DNA from: Aliiroseovarius subalbicans | Lineage (GTDB): Bacteria > Pseudomonadota > Alphaproteobacteria > Rhodobacterales > Rhodobacteraceae | Direction: 5' to 3' | DNA: 64,000 nucleotides | Assembly: GCF_022678625.1 (NCBI RefSeq) | Contig: NZ_JALBYQ010000001.1 | Location: forward strand, 62,001-126,000 | Shown: positions 25,239 to 34,863 of the stretch, piece by piece | Layout: each line of letters starts with the position of its first letter | Position numbering within the stretch: the stretch's first letter is position 1 | The notes under the pieces: model-generated | Databases searched by the model: none | What the model saw: the letters and a program-made list of their open reading frames with translations, nothing else | What the model was told of the DNA's origin: nothing | Made by a program: the position numbers and the translations under genes

Positions 25239-26732
25239 ATGACATACGAAATCTCACGGCGGGTTCTGTTGGGTGGTCTGGGCGCAGCCCTGGCCAGCCC
25301 GGCGTTGGCCGAGGCGCCGTTGACCTCTCCTTTCCCGCAACGTCGCGCAGCGGATTTCGCCAAGCGGGCGGTGGCCGGGGCCGAAGGGCTGATCGCGCAG
25401 GCGCAGCTGGGCGGGAAGGTCGGATTCGTCGTGGCCAATGCGCGAACAGGTCAGGTGCTTGAGACCCACAACCCGCTGCTTCCGCTGCCGCCCGCCAGTG
25501 TCGCCAAGGCGATGACCGCGGTTTATGGGCTGAGCGCGCTGGGCACGACGCATCGCTTTGCCACGCGGCTGGTGGCAACGGGGCCGGTGCAGGGCGGGGT
25601 GATCCAAGGCGATCTGGTGTTGACCGGCGGCGGTGATCCGGTGCTGGACACCGATGCACTGGCCGCGATGGCCGGGCAGTTGAAGGCGCTGGGTGTGGTC
25701 GGCGTCACCGGCAAGTTCCAGGTGCATGATGGGGCGCTGCCCTATCAGCGGGTGATCGATGACGATCAGCCTGACCATTTGGGATATAATCCGTCCGTGT
25801 CGGGGCTGAACCTGAATTACAATCGGGTGCATTTTGAATGGAAGCGGGCCAACACCGGGTACACGGTCGCAATGGACGCGCGCAGTGAAAAGCATCGACC
25901 CGAGGTTGCGATGGCGCAGATGCGCGTCGTGGCGCGAACCACGCCGGTTTATACTTATTCGGCTGGCAAGGGCGGCGTGGATGAATGGACCGTGGCGCAG
26001 GGCGCGCTTGGCAATGGCGGGTCGCGTTGGCTTCCGGTACGCAACCCGGCGCTTTATGCCGGTGAGGTGTTTCAAGCTCTGGCGCGGGCACACGGGGTGC
26101 GCCTGCCCAAGGTCAGAGAATCCCGCAAGACGCCCACCGGATCGGTGCTGGTGTCACACGACAGCCCTGATCTGGCGACGATCACGCGCGGCATGTTGAA
26201 ATACTCGACCAACCTGACCGCCGAGGTGATCGGTCTGTCGGCCAGCCAAGAACGTGGCGCCAAGCCCGGATCGCTACGCGCTTCGGCCAGTGCGATGAGC
26301 AAATGGGCCAAGGCGGACCTGGGTGCGAAACACGCGAAATTTCTGGATCATAGCGGGCTGAACGATGGGTCGCGGGTGTCGGCCAGCGACATGGCGAAAG
26401 CGCTGGTCAAGGTGGGCCCAGACGGCGCGCTTCACAATTTGATGAAAGAAATCAGGCCGTTGGATGCGCAGGGAAAACCCTTTGCCAACCCGCGCCACGC
26501 GATCCGGGCCAAGACCGGAACGCTGAACTTCGTCAGCTCTCTGGCCGGATACGTGGACGCGCCGGATGGCTCGAAACTGGCCTTTGCGATCTTCACCGGC
26601 GATGTCGAGCGACGTAACCGGATCAAGCGGTCAGACCGCGAGCGGCCCGAGGGGGCGTCGGGCTGGGCCCGACGATCACGTTGGTTGCAGCAACAACTGA
26701 TCAGCCGCTGGGCGGTGCTTTACGGCAGCTGA
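25239..26732 (+). CDS. dacB: D-alanyl-D-alanine carboxypeptidase/endopeptidase (PBP4 type)
   Basis: A 497-residue serine peptidase that trims and cleaves peptidoglycan cross-links in the periplasm. The catalytic triad of motifs is PPASVAKAM (SxxK), YSTNLTAEV (SxN) and RAKTGTLNFVS (KTG). The N terminus ISRRVLLGGLGAALASPALA is a signal peptide of Tat type (SRRxLL). The insert between SxxK and SxN has the length expected of S13 enzymes. The start is the ATG at 25239; the 3' end faces the GST gene. Confidence 0.92.
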   Translation: MTYEISRRVLLGGLGAALASPALAEAPLTSPFPQRRAADFAKRAVAGAEGLIAQAQLGGKVGFVVANARTGQVLETHNPLLPLPPASVAKAMTAVYGLSALGTTHRFATRLVATGPVQGGVIQGDLVLTGGGDPVLDTDALAAMAGQLKALGVVGVTGKFQVHDGALPYQRVIDDDQPDHLGYNPSVSGLNLNYNRVHFEWKRANTGYTVAMDARSEKHRPEVAMAQMRVVARTTPVYTYSAGKGGVDEWTVAQGALGNGGSRWLPVRNPALYAGEVFQALARAHGVRLPKVRESRKTPTGSVLVSHDSPDLATITRGMLKYSTNLTAEVIGLSASQERGAKPGSLRASASAMSKWAKADLGAKHAKFLDHSGLNDGSRVSASDMAKALVKVGPDGALHNLMKEIRPLDAQGKPFANPRHAIRAKTGTLNFVSSLAGYVDAPDGSKLAFAIFTGDVERRNRIKRSDRERPEGASGWARRSRWLQQQLISRWAVLYGS

Positions 26733-26744
26733 CTGCGCTGGCGC

Positions 26745-27443
26745 TCAGGGGCGCGCAGGCACGTTCACCGCAACCTTCGACGCCGGGCGATTGGCGCAGG
26801 TTTCATACCAGCGCATCACCTCGGGCACGTCGTCAAGCTCCAGCAAATCATAGGCGTCGTAATGTGTCATCAGCACGCGGACCCAGGGCCAGATGGCGAT
26901 GTCGGCAATGGTATATTCGTCGCCCATGACGAAGCTTTTGCCGACAAGGTGGTCGTTCAGAACGTCCAATAGGCGCTGGGTCTCTTCCTTGTAGCGGGTC
27001 ACCGGGCGGGGGTCTTCGATCTCTTTCCCGGCGAAGGCGTGGAAGAAGCCAAACTGCCCGAACATCGGCCCGACACCGCCCATTTGCCACATCAGCCATT
27101 GCAGCGTTTGATACCGGCGCACCGGGTCGATGGGCAGAAACTTACCCGTCTTTTCAGCTAGGTAGATCAGGATCGCGCCGGTTTCGAACAGACCCATCGG
27201 TTTGCCGTTCGGCCCATCGGGGTCGATGATCGCGGGGATCTTGTTGTTGGGGTTGAGCGACAGAAACTCGGGCGAGAACTGGTCGCCCTCCATGATGTTC
27301 ACCAGATGCGGTTCATAAGCCAACCCGCATTCTTCCAGCATGGCCGAGACCTTGATGCCGTTGGGCGTGGGCAGGGAATAGAGCTGGATTGCGTCCGGTT
27401 TGGTGGCGGGCCAGCGTTTGGTGATGTCGAATTGGTCAAGCAT
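26745..27443 (-). CDS. Glutathione S-transferase family protein
   Basis: A 232-residue GST. The thioredoxin-like N domain (about 10-95: YSLPTPNGIKVSAMLEECGLAYEPHLVNI, with NKIPAIIDPDG as the cis-proline glutathione site and LFETGAILIYLAEKTG) is followed by an all-helical C domain with the TIADIAIWPWV motif. It resembles YfcG/YghU-type disulfide-bond oxidoreductases of the Nu class. The ATG at 27443, with GGGGATTCTC ahead, is preferred. An upstream start would run through the repeated operator-like boxes. Confidence 0.9.
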   Translation of the reverse strand: MLDQFDITKRWPATKPDAIQLYSLPTPNGIKVSAMLEECGLAYEPHLVNIMEGDQFSPEFLSLNPNNKIPAIIDPDGPNGKPMGLFETGAILIYLAEKTGKFLPIDPVRRYQTLQWLMWQMGGVGPMFGQFGFFHAFAGKEIEDPRPVTRYKEETQRLLDVLNDHLVGKSFVMGDEYTIADIAIWPWVRVLMTHYDAYDLLELDDVPEVMRWYETCANRPASKVAVNVPARP

Positions 27444-27457
27444 GAGAATCCCCTGAT

Positions 27458-27510
27458 GTTTAAACCCTTTAAAGGTCAAATCGGCCAAAGTTTAAACTCT
27501 TTAAAGGTCA
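27458..27510. repeat. Two direct-repeat operator-like boxes between GST and a divergent gene
   Basis: GTTTAAACYCTTTAAAGG occurs at 27458-27475 and 27490-27507, 32 bases apart (three helical turns). Each box holds two palindromes, GTTTAAAC and CTTTAAAG or TTTAAA. It lies 15 bases above the GST start. A dimeric regulator binding two sites on one face is the simplest reading. The regulator is not in the immediate neighbourhood. Confidence 0.65.
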
Positions 27511-27602
27511 GTTGAGCTGTCATATGGCCGGGCGCGCGTCCGGTTTCAAGTCGCTTTCAGATCCAAGATCAGCGTGCCAAGCTTGTGTGGGAAGGACACC
27601 CG

Positions 27603-28460
27603 ATGCCGAACGACCATCCTTTGTTTCGCGATCACCCTACCACCGGATCGGTGACGGTTTCGACCGGAGCCGAACCCGTGCCCTACCGGGCGGAAGATGG
27701 CGAAGGGCTGATGCTGATCGGCCGGGGCAATCTGGAAACGGTCACGCAGGCGATGGGCAGCGAGGGGGTGCATCCGGTGGTCACGGCGTCGGGCCATGCC
27801 GCGATGGGGATCATTCTGAGCGATTTTCGCAAAGCGAGCCACGGCGCGCATCGTGAGATCCAGGTCTTCGCGCTGTGTTCGAAGACGCCCGGAGAGGTCA
27901 TTGGCGACGACGCGATGGCGCTTCCGGTGGCGATGACCACCCGCTCTGATCTGGGCACCCTGTGCCTGCACCTGTGGAATGACACGGCCAGGGTTGTGGC
28001 CTTCAACACGGAATACCTGGGTCTGAACGCGCGGCTGGCCGCTTGTGAGTTTTTCCCCCGTGACGGAGACGCCGTGACATTTGCCTGTGCGGACAAGGAA
28101 ACCGGCCCGATCCTGCGGGGACAGATCGGATTTCAAAAACGGCCGAGCCTTGCCACCTTGTGGGAGGTTCTGCGGATCGCCGGGTGGCGGGCGTTTGTGC
28201 ATCTTGGCCGGTCCCCCTATGCCGGGGCCTTCGTTGTGAACAAACGGTCCGATGTTCTGCCCGAGAACCGCTTTGCCCCGACCTTCACCGGGGCGGATAA
28301 AATGGTCACCCGCCATTGGAATGATGGGCGGGATGATGGGCGGGACAGGTTGGAGCTGTTGCATCCGGACTTGCAGCCCTATGGGTTTGAGCCGATCGCG
28401 GTCGAACATATGTGGCCGTTTCGCTTCGTCTATCATCACCCGGATCATAAGGGCGGCTAG
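27603..28460 (+). CDS. Conserved hypothetical protein, divergent from GST
   Basis: A 285-residue soluble protein with no signal or membrane segment and no name I can give. Features seen are FRDHPTTGSVTVS near the start, GHAAMGIILSDFRKASHGAHREIQVFALC (about 65-95) and the C-terminal EHMWPFRFVYHHPDH. The pattern of strands with HRE could fit an acetoacetate-decarboxylase-like fold, but I would not rely on it. The ATG at 27603 has GGAAGGA ahead. It may share the GTTTAAAC-type control with GST. The 3' end is 3 bases from the convergent MFS gene. Confidence 0.75.
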   Translation: MPNDHPLFRDHPTTGSVTVSTGAEPVPYRAEDGEGLMLIGRGNLETVTQAMGSEGVHPVVTASGHAAMGIILSDFRKASHGAHREIQVFALCSKTPGEVIGDDAMALPVAMTTRSDLGTLCLHLWNDTARVVAFNTEYLGLNARLAACEFFPRDGDAVTFACADKETGPILRGQIGFQKRPSLATLWEVLRIAGWRAFVHLGRSPYAGAFVVNKRSDVLPENRFAPTFTGADKMVTRHWNDGRDDGRDRLELLHPDLQPYGFEPIAVEHMWPFRFVYHHPDHKGG

Positions 28461-28463
28461 GGG

Positions 28464-29603
28464 TCAGGCCCTGCGCGCCAGCAGCCAATAGGTAAGGCCG
28501 GCCGCGAGGGCCACGGCGACCGCGCCGTGCTGAGCCTCGGCTGAGAAAGTGGTGAGCAGGAAGCCCGTGAAAAGCGGGCCGCAGGCGGCGCCGAAATCGC
28601 GCCAGGCCTGCATCCGGGCCAGCGGACCAATCACATCTTCGTCGTCAGATAGGGATTGCGCGATGACGGCGGGGCCAAGTGAGGCCAGCGCGCCGCGAAA
28701 CAGCAGCATCACCAGCGCGCCGATCACGGTGACGCCACTGGCCACCAGGATAAATCCGACAAGGGTCAGAAGGGCTGCGGTGACGAACACTCGGCGCGCG
28801 CCGAACTTGTCGGCGATCCAGCCAAACAGCGGCGCCGCGATCGCCTCGCCAAAGTGGCGCATGGCCAGAAGCGCGCTGCCGCTCATCACGGCCTGGGACA
28901 GATCGGCCTCGCGCGCGAAGATCAGCGTGATGGTGACGGCGAACACCCCGTCAACGCCATAGCCTTGCAGGAAGAACAGCAGGTCGATGGGTTTCGGGCG
29001 TGACAGGGCCGCGGGCTTGGCGCGTTTCGGGTCCGACAGCCCGCTTTTGGGCAGGGCAAGCGCGATGGGGAGGGCAAGGGCCGTGGGCACCGCCAGAAGC
29101 GCGAAGGCCATGTTCGGCCCGACCACGCCGACCAGCCAGGCGCCGCCAAACAGCGCCAGGATCGGCCCGATCCGCTGAATCGCCTGTCCCACGCCGACGC
29201 GGGTACCAACGCGGGCGCGAAACTCCATCGCATAGGTCAGCGTTGCCAGCACCAGCGCCCCATAGGTCAGCCCCCAGAGGATGCGCGCGGTCAGGATCGC
29301 GGCCGGCCCCTGACCGAAGCCATACAGCGCAGTGGACACGGTCGCGGTGCATGCGGCACCGATGCACATGTTGCGCACGCCCAGCTTGTGGGTCAGCCGC
29401 GCAATCGTACCATAGGCAAAAACACGCACGAAGCGATTGGCCGACAACATCACGCCGACCCAGGGCAGGGTCAGGCCGAAATCGGCGGCATAGGCGGGCA
29501 GAACAGCATACAGCAGCGCATCCCCCAACAGCGCCAGGGACATGATGAAGGACGACCCGATGATGGCCCGCCAGCCGGTATCTGTCTGCTGCGTCACACC
29601 CAT
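28464..29603 (-). CDS. Major facilitator superfamily transporter
   Basis: A 379-residue inner-membrane transporter with about twelve hydrophobic segments. The MFS loop 2-3 type motif is GVMLSANRFVRVFAYGTIARLTHKLGVR, and FGWIADKFGARRVF is the equivalent in the second half. This argues for a drug/metabolite proton-coupled carrier. The substrate cannot be told. The ATG at 29603 has AAGGGA unusually close. Confidence 0.85.
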   Translation of the reverse strand: MGVTQQTDTGWRAIIGSSFIMSLALLGDALLYAVLPAYAADFGLTLPWVGVMLSANRFVRVFAYGTIARLTHKLGVRNMCIGAACTATVSTALYGFGQGPAAILTARILWGLTYGALVLATLTYAMEFRARVGTRVGVGQAIQRIGPILALFGGAWLVGVVGPNMAFALLAVPTALALPIALALPKSGLSDPKRAKPAALSRPKPIDLLFFLQGYGVDGVFAVTITLIFAREADLSQAVMSGSALLAMRHFGEAIAAPLFGWIADKFGARRVFVTAALLTLVGFILVASGVTVIGALVMLLFRGALASLGPAVIAQSLSDDEDVIGPLARMQAWRDFGAACGPLFTGFLLTTFSAEAQHGAVAVALAAGLTYWLLARRA

Positions 29604-29670
29604 TCCCTTACGCCAAAGGGGCGTTCAGGCAGCAACGCATATCACCACAGGCAAGTCCAGCGTTGCGAAA

Positions 29671-30093
29671 TCACACCGTCATGTGCCGCGCGCGGGCGCC
29701 GCGTTCGATGGCGGCGGCGTGTAGGCGGTCGATCGACAGCTCATAGCGGATCTCTTCCAAGAGGCGCAGTTCGGTGTCGTTCAGCTCACCGTCTGCGGCC
29801 GCCACGTCGCAGGCCAGCGCGTAAGCTGTTTCCCACAGCGTTTCGGGTAGGTTGTCGCGCACCAGGCCAAACAGCGCGTCCAGCCCGTCCTCGACCCCAA
29901 AAAGGTCATAGACCGTCTGCGACACGGTCTTGATCCGGTCCATGTCATAGCCCGCAAAAACCGGCAGGTGGTTCACGATGCCTTCGATGGTGACCAGTTC
30001 CGAGGTGTGCATCTGCTCATCCGAGGCGGCGACGGCGACCATGACGGCGACCAGGCTGTCTTCGGCGGTAAGGGAATGGGGCAGTTCGGGCAC
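29671..30093 (-). CDS. TerB-like (tellurite resistance family) protein
   Basis: A 140-residue all-helical protein of the TerB/DjlA-N type. Characteristic are LTAEDSLVAVMVAVAASDEQMHTSEL and the second acidic loop ACDVAAADGELNDTELRLLEEI, each of which could bind metal. No other ter genes are nearby, so tellurite resistance as such is unlikely. The start is GTG at 30093 with a perfect AGGAGG seven bases ahead. The long minus-strand frame that continues opposite lysS is an antisense shadow. It is divergent from lysS. Confidence 0.85.
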   Translation of the reverse strand: MPELPHSLTAEDSLVAVMVAVAASDEQMHTSELVTIEGIVNHLPVFAGYDMDRIKTVSQTVYDLFGVEDGLDALFGLVRDNLPETLWETAYALACDVAAADGELNDTELRLLEEIRYELSIDRLHAAAIERGARARHMTV

Positions 30094-30207
30094 AGTGTGG
30101 CCTCCTGAAAAGGGTATGTTGCGGTGCAGAATATTGACGCGAAGGGGTTCGCGCAATAGGAAGCAACACCCGCCGGGTATTGGGCCCGGGGACCGAAGGA
30201 TGAAAAC

Positions 30208-31785
30208 ATGTCTGATCTGCGCGAAACCGCGATGTCGTCGAAAGCCTGGCCCTTTGAAGAAGCACGCCGGGTGCTGAAACGGTATGCCAAGGGCGCGCCG
30301 GAGAAGGGGTTCGTGTTGTTCGAGACGGGATACGGCCCCTCGGGTCTGCCGCATATCGGCACTTTTGGCGAGGTTGCGCGCACCACGATGATCAAACGCG
30401 CGTTTGAGGCGATCAGCGACATTCCCACGAAACTGGTGTGTTTTTCCGACGATCTGGACGGGATGCGCAAGGTGCCGGGCAATGTGCCGAACTCGGAAAG
30501 CCTGCACGATCACCTGCAAAAGCCGCTGACCTCGGTGCCGGACCCGTTCGGCACGCATGACAGTTTTGGAGATCACAACAACGCGATGCTGCGCCGGTTC
30601 CTGGACACGTTCGGGTTTGAATATGACTTCATCTCGGCCACCGAGTTCTATCGCTCGGGCCAGTTTGACGAGGTGCTGAAGCGCGCCGTTGAAAAGTATG
30701 ATGACATCATGGCCGTCATGCTGAAATCTTTGCGCGAAGAGCGGCGCCAGACCTATTCGATCTTTCTGCCGATCCACCCGGAGACCGGGCGGGTGCTCTA
30801 TGTGCCGATGAAAGAGGTCAACGCGACCGATCACACGATCACCTTTGACGACGCAGAGGGCCGTGAATGGACGCTGCCGGTCACTGGCGGCAACGTGAAA
30901 CTGCAGTGGAAGCCGGATTTTGGCGCGCGCTGGGCCGCGCTGGGTGTCGATTTTGAGATGTACGGCAAGGATCACAGCACCAACACGCCGATCTATGACA
31001 AGATCTGCCGCATCCTGGGTCATCCCGCGCCGGATCACTTCACCTATGAGCTGTTTCTGGATGCCAATGGCCAGAAGATTTCCAAGACCTCGGGCAACGG
31101 GATTTCGATCGACGAATGGCTGACCTATGCCAGCTCGCAAAGCCTGTCGTATTTCATGTACATGAAGCCCAAGACGGCGAAGCGGATGCATTTCGACGTG
31201 ATCCCCAAGGCGATGGACGAATATCACCAGCAGCTGCGCGCCTATCACGGTCAGGATGTGGCGGCACAGTTGAACAACCCGGTCTGGCACATCCACGGCG
31301 GGGACGTGCCGCAGTCGAACATGGTTGTGCCGTTCTCGATGCTTCTGAACCTGGCAAGCGTGGCGCATGCGCATGACAAAAGCGCGCTGTGGGGCTTCAT
31401 CCAGCGTTACGCGCCGGACGCCTCGCCGGAAACCCATCCGGATTTGGATGCGGCGGCAGGTTATGCGGTGAAATACTACGAGGACTTCGTCGAGCCCGCC
31501 AAGGTGTTCCGCCTGCCCAGCGATGTGGAGCGCGAAGCGCTCGAAGAACTGCGCGACACGCTGCGGGCCTATGACGGGGCCGTGGACGGTGACGCATTGC
31601 AGTCGGTTGTGTTCGGCGTGGGGCGCGAGCGGTTCGATCCGATGCGCGATTGGTTCAAAGCACTTTACGAGGTGCTTTTGGGCGCCAGCCAAGGCCCACG
31701 GTTCGGCGGCTTCATTGCGCTGTATGGCGTCGAGGAAACCGCCGCCCTGATCGACCGCGCGCTTGCGGGTGAGCTGGCGAAGTAA
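30208..31785 (+). CDS. lysS: Lysyl-tRNA synthetase, class I
   Basis: A 525-residue class I LysRS (archaeal/alphaproteobacterial type, unrelated to E. coli class II LysS), which charges tRNA-Lys. The HIGH motif is in [15 protein letters not shown] and the KMSKS motif appears as KISKTSGNG. The C-terminal helical anticodon region follows. The ATG at 30208 has GAAGGA ahead. Several alphaproteobacteria rely on this class. No class II gene is in the window. Confidence 0.95.
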   Translation: MSDLRETAMSSKAWPFEEARRVLKRYAKGAPEKGFVLFETGYGPSGLPHIGTFGEVARTTMIKRAFEAISDIPTKLVCFSDDLDGMRKVPGNVPNSESLHDHLQKPLTSVPDPFGTHDSFGDHNNAMLRRFLDTFGFEYDFISATEFYRSGQFDEVLKRAVEKYDDIMAVMLKSLREERRQTYSIFLPIHPETGRVLYVPMKEVNATDHTITFDDAEGREWTLPVTGGNVKLQWKPDFGARWAALGVDFEMYGKDHSTNTPIYDKICRILGHPAPDHFTYELFLDANGQKISKTSGNGISIDEWLTYASSQSLSYFMYMKPKTAKRMHFDVIPKAMDEYHQQLRAYHGQDVAAQLNNPVWHIHGGDVPQSNMVVPFSMLLNLASVAHAHDKSALWGFIQRYAPDASPETHPDLDAAAGYAVKYYEDFVEPAKVFRLPSDVEREALEELRDTLRAYDGAVDGDALQSVVFGVGRERFDPMRDWFKALYEVLLGASQGPRFGGFIALYGVEETAALIDRALAGELAK

Positions 31786-31847
31786 TCCGGCAGCGCCCCC
31801 GAACGCAAACACGCCGTTTTTCTCGAAAAACTCAATTTATGGGGGCA

Positions 31848-31875
31848 TTGCCTGCCTCGACACACAGGATATAGT
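31848..31875 (+). promoter_or_regulatory. Candidate promoter of the 31898 gene
   Basis: TTGCCT (31848-31853) and TATAGT (31870-31875) are separated by 16 bases, 23 bases before the predicted ATG. Confidence 0.4.
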
Positions 31876-31897
31876 GTGCCCGAAGGGGTGTGTCGGC

Positions 31898-32278
31898 ATG
31901 TATGAGGGAAATTTCACCGCAATCTTGTGTTCGCTGCTGTTGGGCGGCGAAACCGAGGTGCGCCATCCCTACAACGTCGGCTATGACCTGCATTTCATCC
32001 GTGTGGATTGCGAGAACGACAGCCATGTGCTGGAGGTCGGGTTGGATAAGCGATCGTCGCTGGACAGCGTGCAGCAGGCGCTGTTTGCCGCCAGCCGCAC
32101 CGGCAAGGCGCCGATGGTGGTGATGATCGACACCGACGGGCGCGAAGATCAGTATGAATACCGCGTGCGCACGGCGGCGAAGATGGCCGGGGTCGAATAC
32201 CGTGTCTATGACAAGGATTTCCTGATCCGCTGGCAGATGACCGATTACCTGCGCAATGCCGCAAGGACGGGGATGTGA
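31898..32278 (+). CDS. Conserved hypothetical protein (126 residues)
   Basis: An unrecognised soluble protein. It has alternating strands and helices (VGYDLHFIRVDCENDSHVLEVGLDK, then MVVMIDTDGREDQYEYRVRTAAKMAGVEYRVYDKDF). The DxDG loop and the basic region suggest a small alpha/beta fold. The ATG at 31898 is chosen because upstream codons lie in the promoter region. The stop overlaps the next gene (GTGA), so the two are co-translated. Confidence 0.75.
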   Translation: MYEGNFTAILCSLLLGGETEVRHPYNVGYDLHFIRVDCENDSHVLEVGLDKRSSLDSVQQALFAASRTGKAPMVVMIDTDGREDQYEYRVRTAAKMAGVEYRVYDKDFLIRWQMTDYLRNAARTGM

Positions 32279-33003
32279 GCGAGGGTTTCGCGCCACTGAA
32301 CGTTCCCAAAGCAATCACGGATGATCTGTGGTTGATCGACGGGCCAGCGATCCGGTTCTATGGCATGCCCTTTTCCACCCGCGCCACCATAGTGCGTCTG
32401 GCTGATGGCGGGCTGTGGGTGCATTCGCCCACGGCCCTGGTCGACGGGCTGGCCGAGAAGGTGGCAGCGCTGGGCCCGGTGCGCCACCTGGTGGCGCCGA
32501 ACTGGATTCATTATGCCTTTGTCGCCGATTGGCAGGCGGCATTTCCAGACGCGCAAAGCTGGGCCGCGCCGGGGGTGCAGGATCGCGCCGCGTTGCGCGG
32601 GATGGCATTGCGCTTTGACCATGATCTGACGCCGGCCCCGCCCGGAGATTGGGTGGATGAGATCGACCAGATGATTGTGCGCGGCAGTCGCATCCACCGC
32701 GAGGCGGTGTTCTTTCATCGCGCCAGCCGGACCTTGATCCTGACCGACCTGATCGAGAATTTCGAGCCCGCGCATCTGCCTTGGTGGATGCGCATCGCAA
32801 CAAGACTGGGTGGCATTCAAGCGCCGCACGGGGGCATGCCGCGCGACATGCGGATGACCTTTCGACAAAAGCGTGCCGTGCTGCGCGAAGACGTCCGGCG
32901 CATGATCGACTGGGGCCCTGAGCGGGTGATCCTGTCGCATGGGGCGTGGTTCGAGTCCGACGGCGCGGCGCGTCTGGCGCGCGCGTTCAGCTGGCTGCTT
33001 TAG
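32275..33003 (+). CDS. DUF4336 family protein (metallo-beta-lactamase-like fold)
   Basis: A 242-residue DUF4336 protein. The opening DDLWLIDGPAIRFYGMPFSTRATIVRLADGGLWVHSPT and the VRHLVAPNWIHYAFVADW core resemble an MBL-type fold in which several metal histidines are altered. The end carries ERVILSHGAWFESDGA. The role is unknown. The start is GTG at 32275, overlapping the previous stop. The 3' end faces the ABC ATPase gene. Confidence 0.82.
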   Translation: MSEGFAPLNVPKAITDDLWLIDGPAIRFYGMPFSTRATIVRLADGGLWVHSPTALVDGLAEKVAALGPVRHLVAPNWIHYAFVADWQAAFPDAQSWAAPGVQDRAALRGMALRFDHDLTPAPPGDWVDEIDQMIVRGSRIHREAVFFHRASRTLILTDLIENFEPAHLPWWMRIATRLGGIQAPHGGMPRDMRMTFRQKRAVLREDVRRMIDWGPERVILSHGAWFESDGAARLARAFSWLL

Positions 33004-33043
33004 GCTTGTTTCTGTCCCGATCGATGACCGGCCTTTCCCGCCC

Positions 33044-33805
33044 CTAGGACAGGATTTGGTCCAGGAACTTCTTCGTCCGCTCGGACTCGGGATTTTTGAA
33101 GAACTCGACCGGCTCGCCGCTTTCGATAATCCGCCCTTCGTCCATGAAGACCACCCGGTCCGCCACCGCCTTGGCAAAGCCCATTTCGTGGGTGACGCAG
33201 ACCATGGTCACACCCGTGCCTGCAAGGTCCTCCATCGTCTCCAACACCTCCGACACCATTTCCGGGTCAAGCGCCGAGGTCGGTTCGTCAAACAGCAGCA
33301 CCTTGGGCTCCATGCACAGCGACCGGGCGATGGCGACGCGCTGCTGCTGCCCCCCTGACAGCTGCGAGGGGTACTTTTCGGCCTGTTCCGAGATTTTCAC
33401 ACGCTCAAGATAGCGGCGGGCGGTGTCCTCGGCCTCGGCCCTGGGCAATTTCTTCACCCACATCGGACCCGCGGTCAGGTTTTCCAGAACTGTCATGTGG
33501 GGAAACAAGTTGAAGTGTTGGAACACCATGCCGACCTCTTGCCGCACGATGTCGATGTTGCGCATGTCTTCGTGCAGTTCGATCCCGTCCACGTGGATCG
33601 TACCCTTCTGGTGCCCCTCAAGCCGGTTGATGCAGCGGATCATCGTCGATTTACCCGACCCGGAGGGGCCGCAGACGACGATTTTTTCGCCCAGGTGCAC
33701 GGTCAGGTTGATGTCCTTCAGCGCATGAAAGTTCCCGTACCATTTGTGCATGTCGCGGATCGCGATGATTTCACTGCCGACCGCGTTGGTGTCTTCATGT
33801 GTCAT
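33044..33805 (-). CDS. Polar amino-acid-type ABC transporter, ATP-binding protein
   Basis: A 253-residue ATPase of the GlnQ/AapP/BztD branch. It has Walker [13 protein letters not shown], signature [15 protein letters not shown], Walker [17 protein letters not shown] and the switch histidine in [15 protein letters not shown]. It energises the permease encoded 25 bases upstream. Last gene of the minus-strand amine block. The ATG at 33805 follows CAGGAGCCTGAC. Confidence 0.93.
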   Translation of the reverse strand: MTHEDTNAVGSEIIAIRDMHKWYGNFHALKDINLTVHLGEKIVVCGPSGSGKSTMIRCINRLEGHQKGTIHVDGIELHEDMRNIDIVRQEVGMVFQHFNLFPHMTVLENLTAGPMWVKKLPRAEAEDTARRYLERVKISEQAEKYPSQLSGGQQQRVAIARSLCMEPKVLLFDEPTSALDPEMVSEVLETMEDLAGTGVTMVCVTHEMGFAKAVADRVVFMDEGRIIESGEPVEFFKNPESERTKKFLDQILS

Positions 33806-33830
33806 GTCAGGCTCCTGCCCATGTGCTGCC

Positions 33831-34796
33831 TTAGCGTCGATGGTGTTTTTGGAAATAGGATTCGATCCGGCCCTGGACGATCTCGAAGACGATCGTCATG
33901 ACCCAATAGATGATTGCCACGGTCAGCAGCATTTCCAGGTGGCGGAATTCGCGTTGGCCCAGGGTGCGGGCCAGGTACATCAGTTCCCAGACCCCCAGGA
34001 CCGAGACAAGCGAGCTGTCCTTCAGCATCGCGATGAACTGGTTGCCCAGCGGCGGGACGATGATCGGCACAGCCTGCGGCAGGATCACCCGGCGCATGGT
34101 CAGGCCGAATTTGAAGCCGATCGAACGCGCGGCCTCCCACTGGCCTTTGTCGATGCTCATGATCCCGGCGCGGAAGATCTCGGTCATGTAGGCGCCATAG
34201 CACAGCGACAGCGCGATCACACCTGCGGGCACCGCGTCGACGAAGATGCCGAGCTGGGGCAGGCCGAGGTAGATCAGGTAGATCTGCACCAGGAGCGGCA
34301 GCCCCCGGAACATCGAGGTGTAGAAGCTGGCGATGGCGAAGGCGAAGCCGTTGCTGGAAAGCTTTGCGATCGCCCCGAAGATTGCCAGCACGGTCGCGAT
34401 CGTGATCGAGATGGCCGAAACGTAAAGCGTGGTGAACACGCCCTGGGTCAACAGAAACGGCAGCTTTGTCAGAATGAAGGGAAAGTTCAGGTCAAACGCG
34501 AAAAAGAAAATGAGAAAACACATGAAAAGCTCGGCCCAGACCACAAAGATCTGCAGCCGGAGCCTCAGGCGGGAGATAAGCAAGATGTTGAGCGTGAACA
34601 GACCCGCAACAACAAGTGTGGCGATGCCTTGGGTGACAAGCCCGTGTTCCTCGGGTTGTGGCAGAAAGGGCAGGGCAAGCAACGTGTGGTGCAAGCCCAC
34701 GAGGGCAAATACCACGCAGGAAACCGCGAAAATGATGGCGATCAGCACCGGTTGTTCTGACAGGCTTCGGTTCCTGACCGTATCCGCGTAGAGCAT
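33831..34796 (-). CDS. Polar amino-acid-type ABC transporter permease
   Basis: A 321-residue inner-membrane permease. About three N-terminal membrane helices (residues 15-110) precede the HisM/GlnP-type core with [24 protein letters not shown]. The coupling motif is [34 protein letters not shown] single permease gene suggests a homodimer. The ATG at 34796 (AGAGGGG ahead) is preferred over one 24 bases upstream, which would lie in the hairpin after the receptor gene. Confidence 0.9.
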   Translation of the reverse strand: MLYADTVRNRSLSEQPVLIAIIFAVSCVVFALVGLHHTLLALPFLPQPEEHGLVTQGIATLVVAGLFTLNILLISRLRLRLQIFVVWAELFMCFLIFFFAFDLNFPFILTKLPFLLTQGVFTTLYVSAISITIATVLAIFGAIAKLSSNGFAFAIASFYTSMFRGLPLLVQIYLIYLGLPQLGIFVDAVPAGVIALSLCYGAYMTEIFRAGIMSIDKGQWEAARSIGFKFGLTMRRVILPQAVPIIVPPLGNQFIAMLKDSSLVSVLGVWELMYLARTLGQREFRHLEMLLTVAIIYWVMTIVFEIVQGRIESYFQKHHRR

Positions 34797-34820
34797 GTTG
34801 TCCCCTCTCCCCAAAGACAA

Positions 34821-34849
34821 GTTCCGGCGACCCGTTGGGTCGCCGGAAC
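34821..34849 (-). repeat. Perfect 13-base hairpin between receptor and permease genes
   Basis: The stem pairs 34821-34833 (GTTCCGGCGACCC) with 34837-34849 around a 3-base loop. It begins 15 bases after the receptor stop on the minus strand and lacks a T-run. It probably stabilises the receptor mRNA 3' end or limits read-through. Confidence 0.75.
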
Positions 34850-34863
34850 AAGGTGTTTACGAC

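Noticed and set aside
29671-30093. Tellurite resistance operon
   Set aside because: Only a single TerB-like domain is present with no terACDE neighbours.
29671-31812. A 713-residue minus-strand frame running opposite lysS
   Set aside because: Most of it is antisense to lysS, a clear class I synthetase. Only its last 140 codons (29671-30093) look like a protein (TerB) and have a proper start with AGGAGG.
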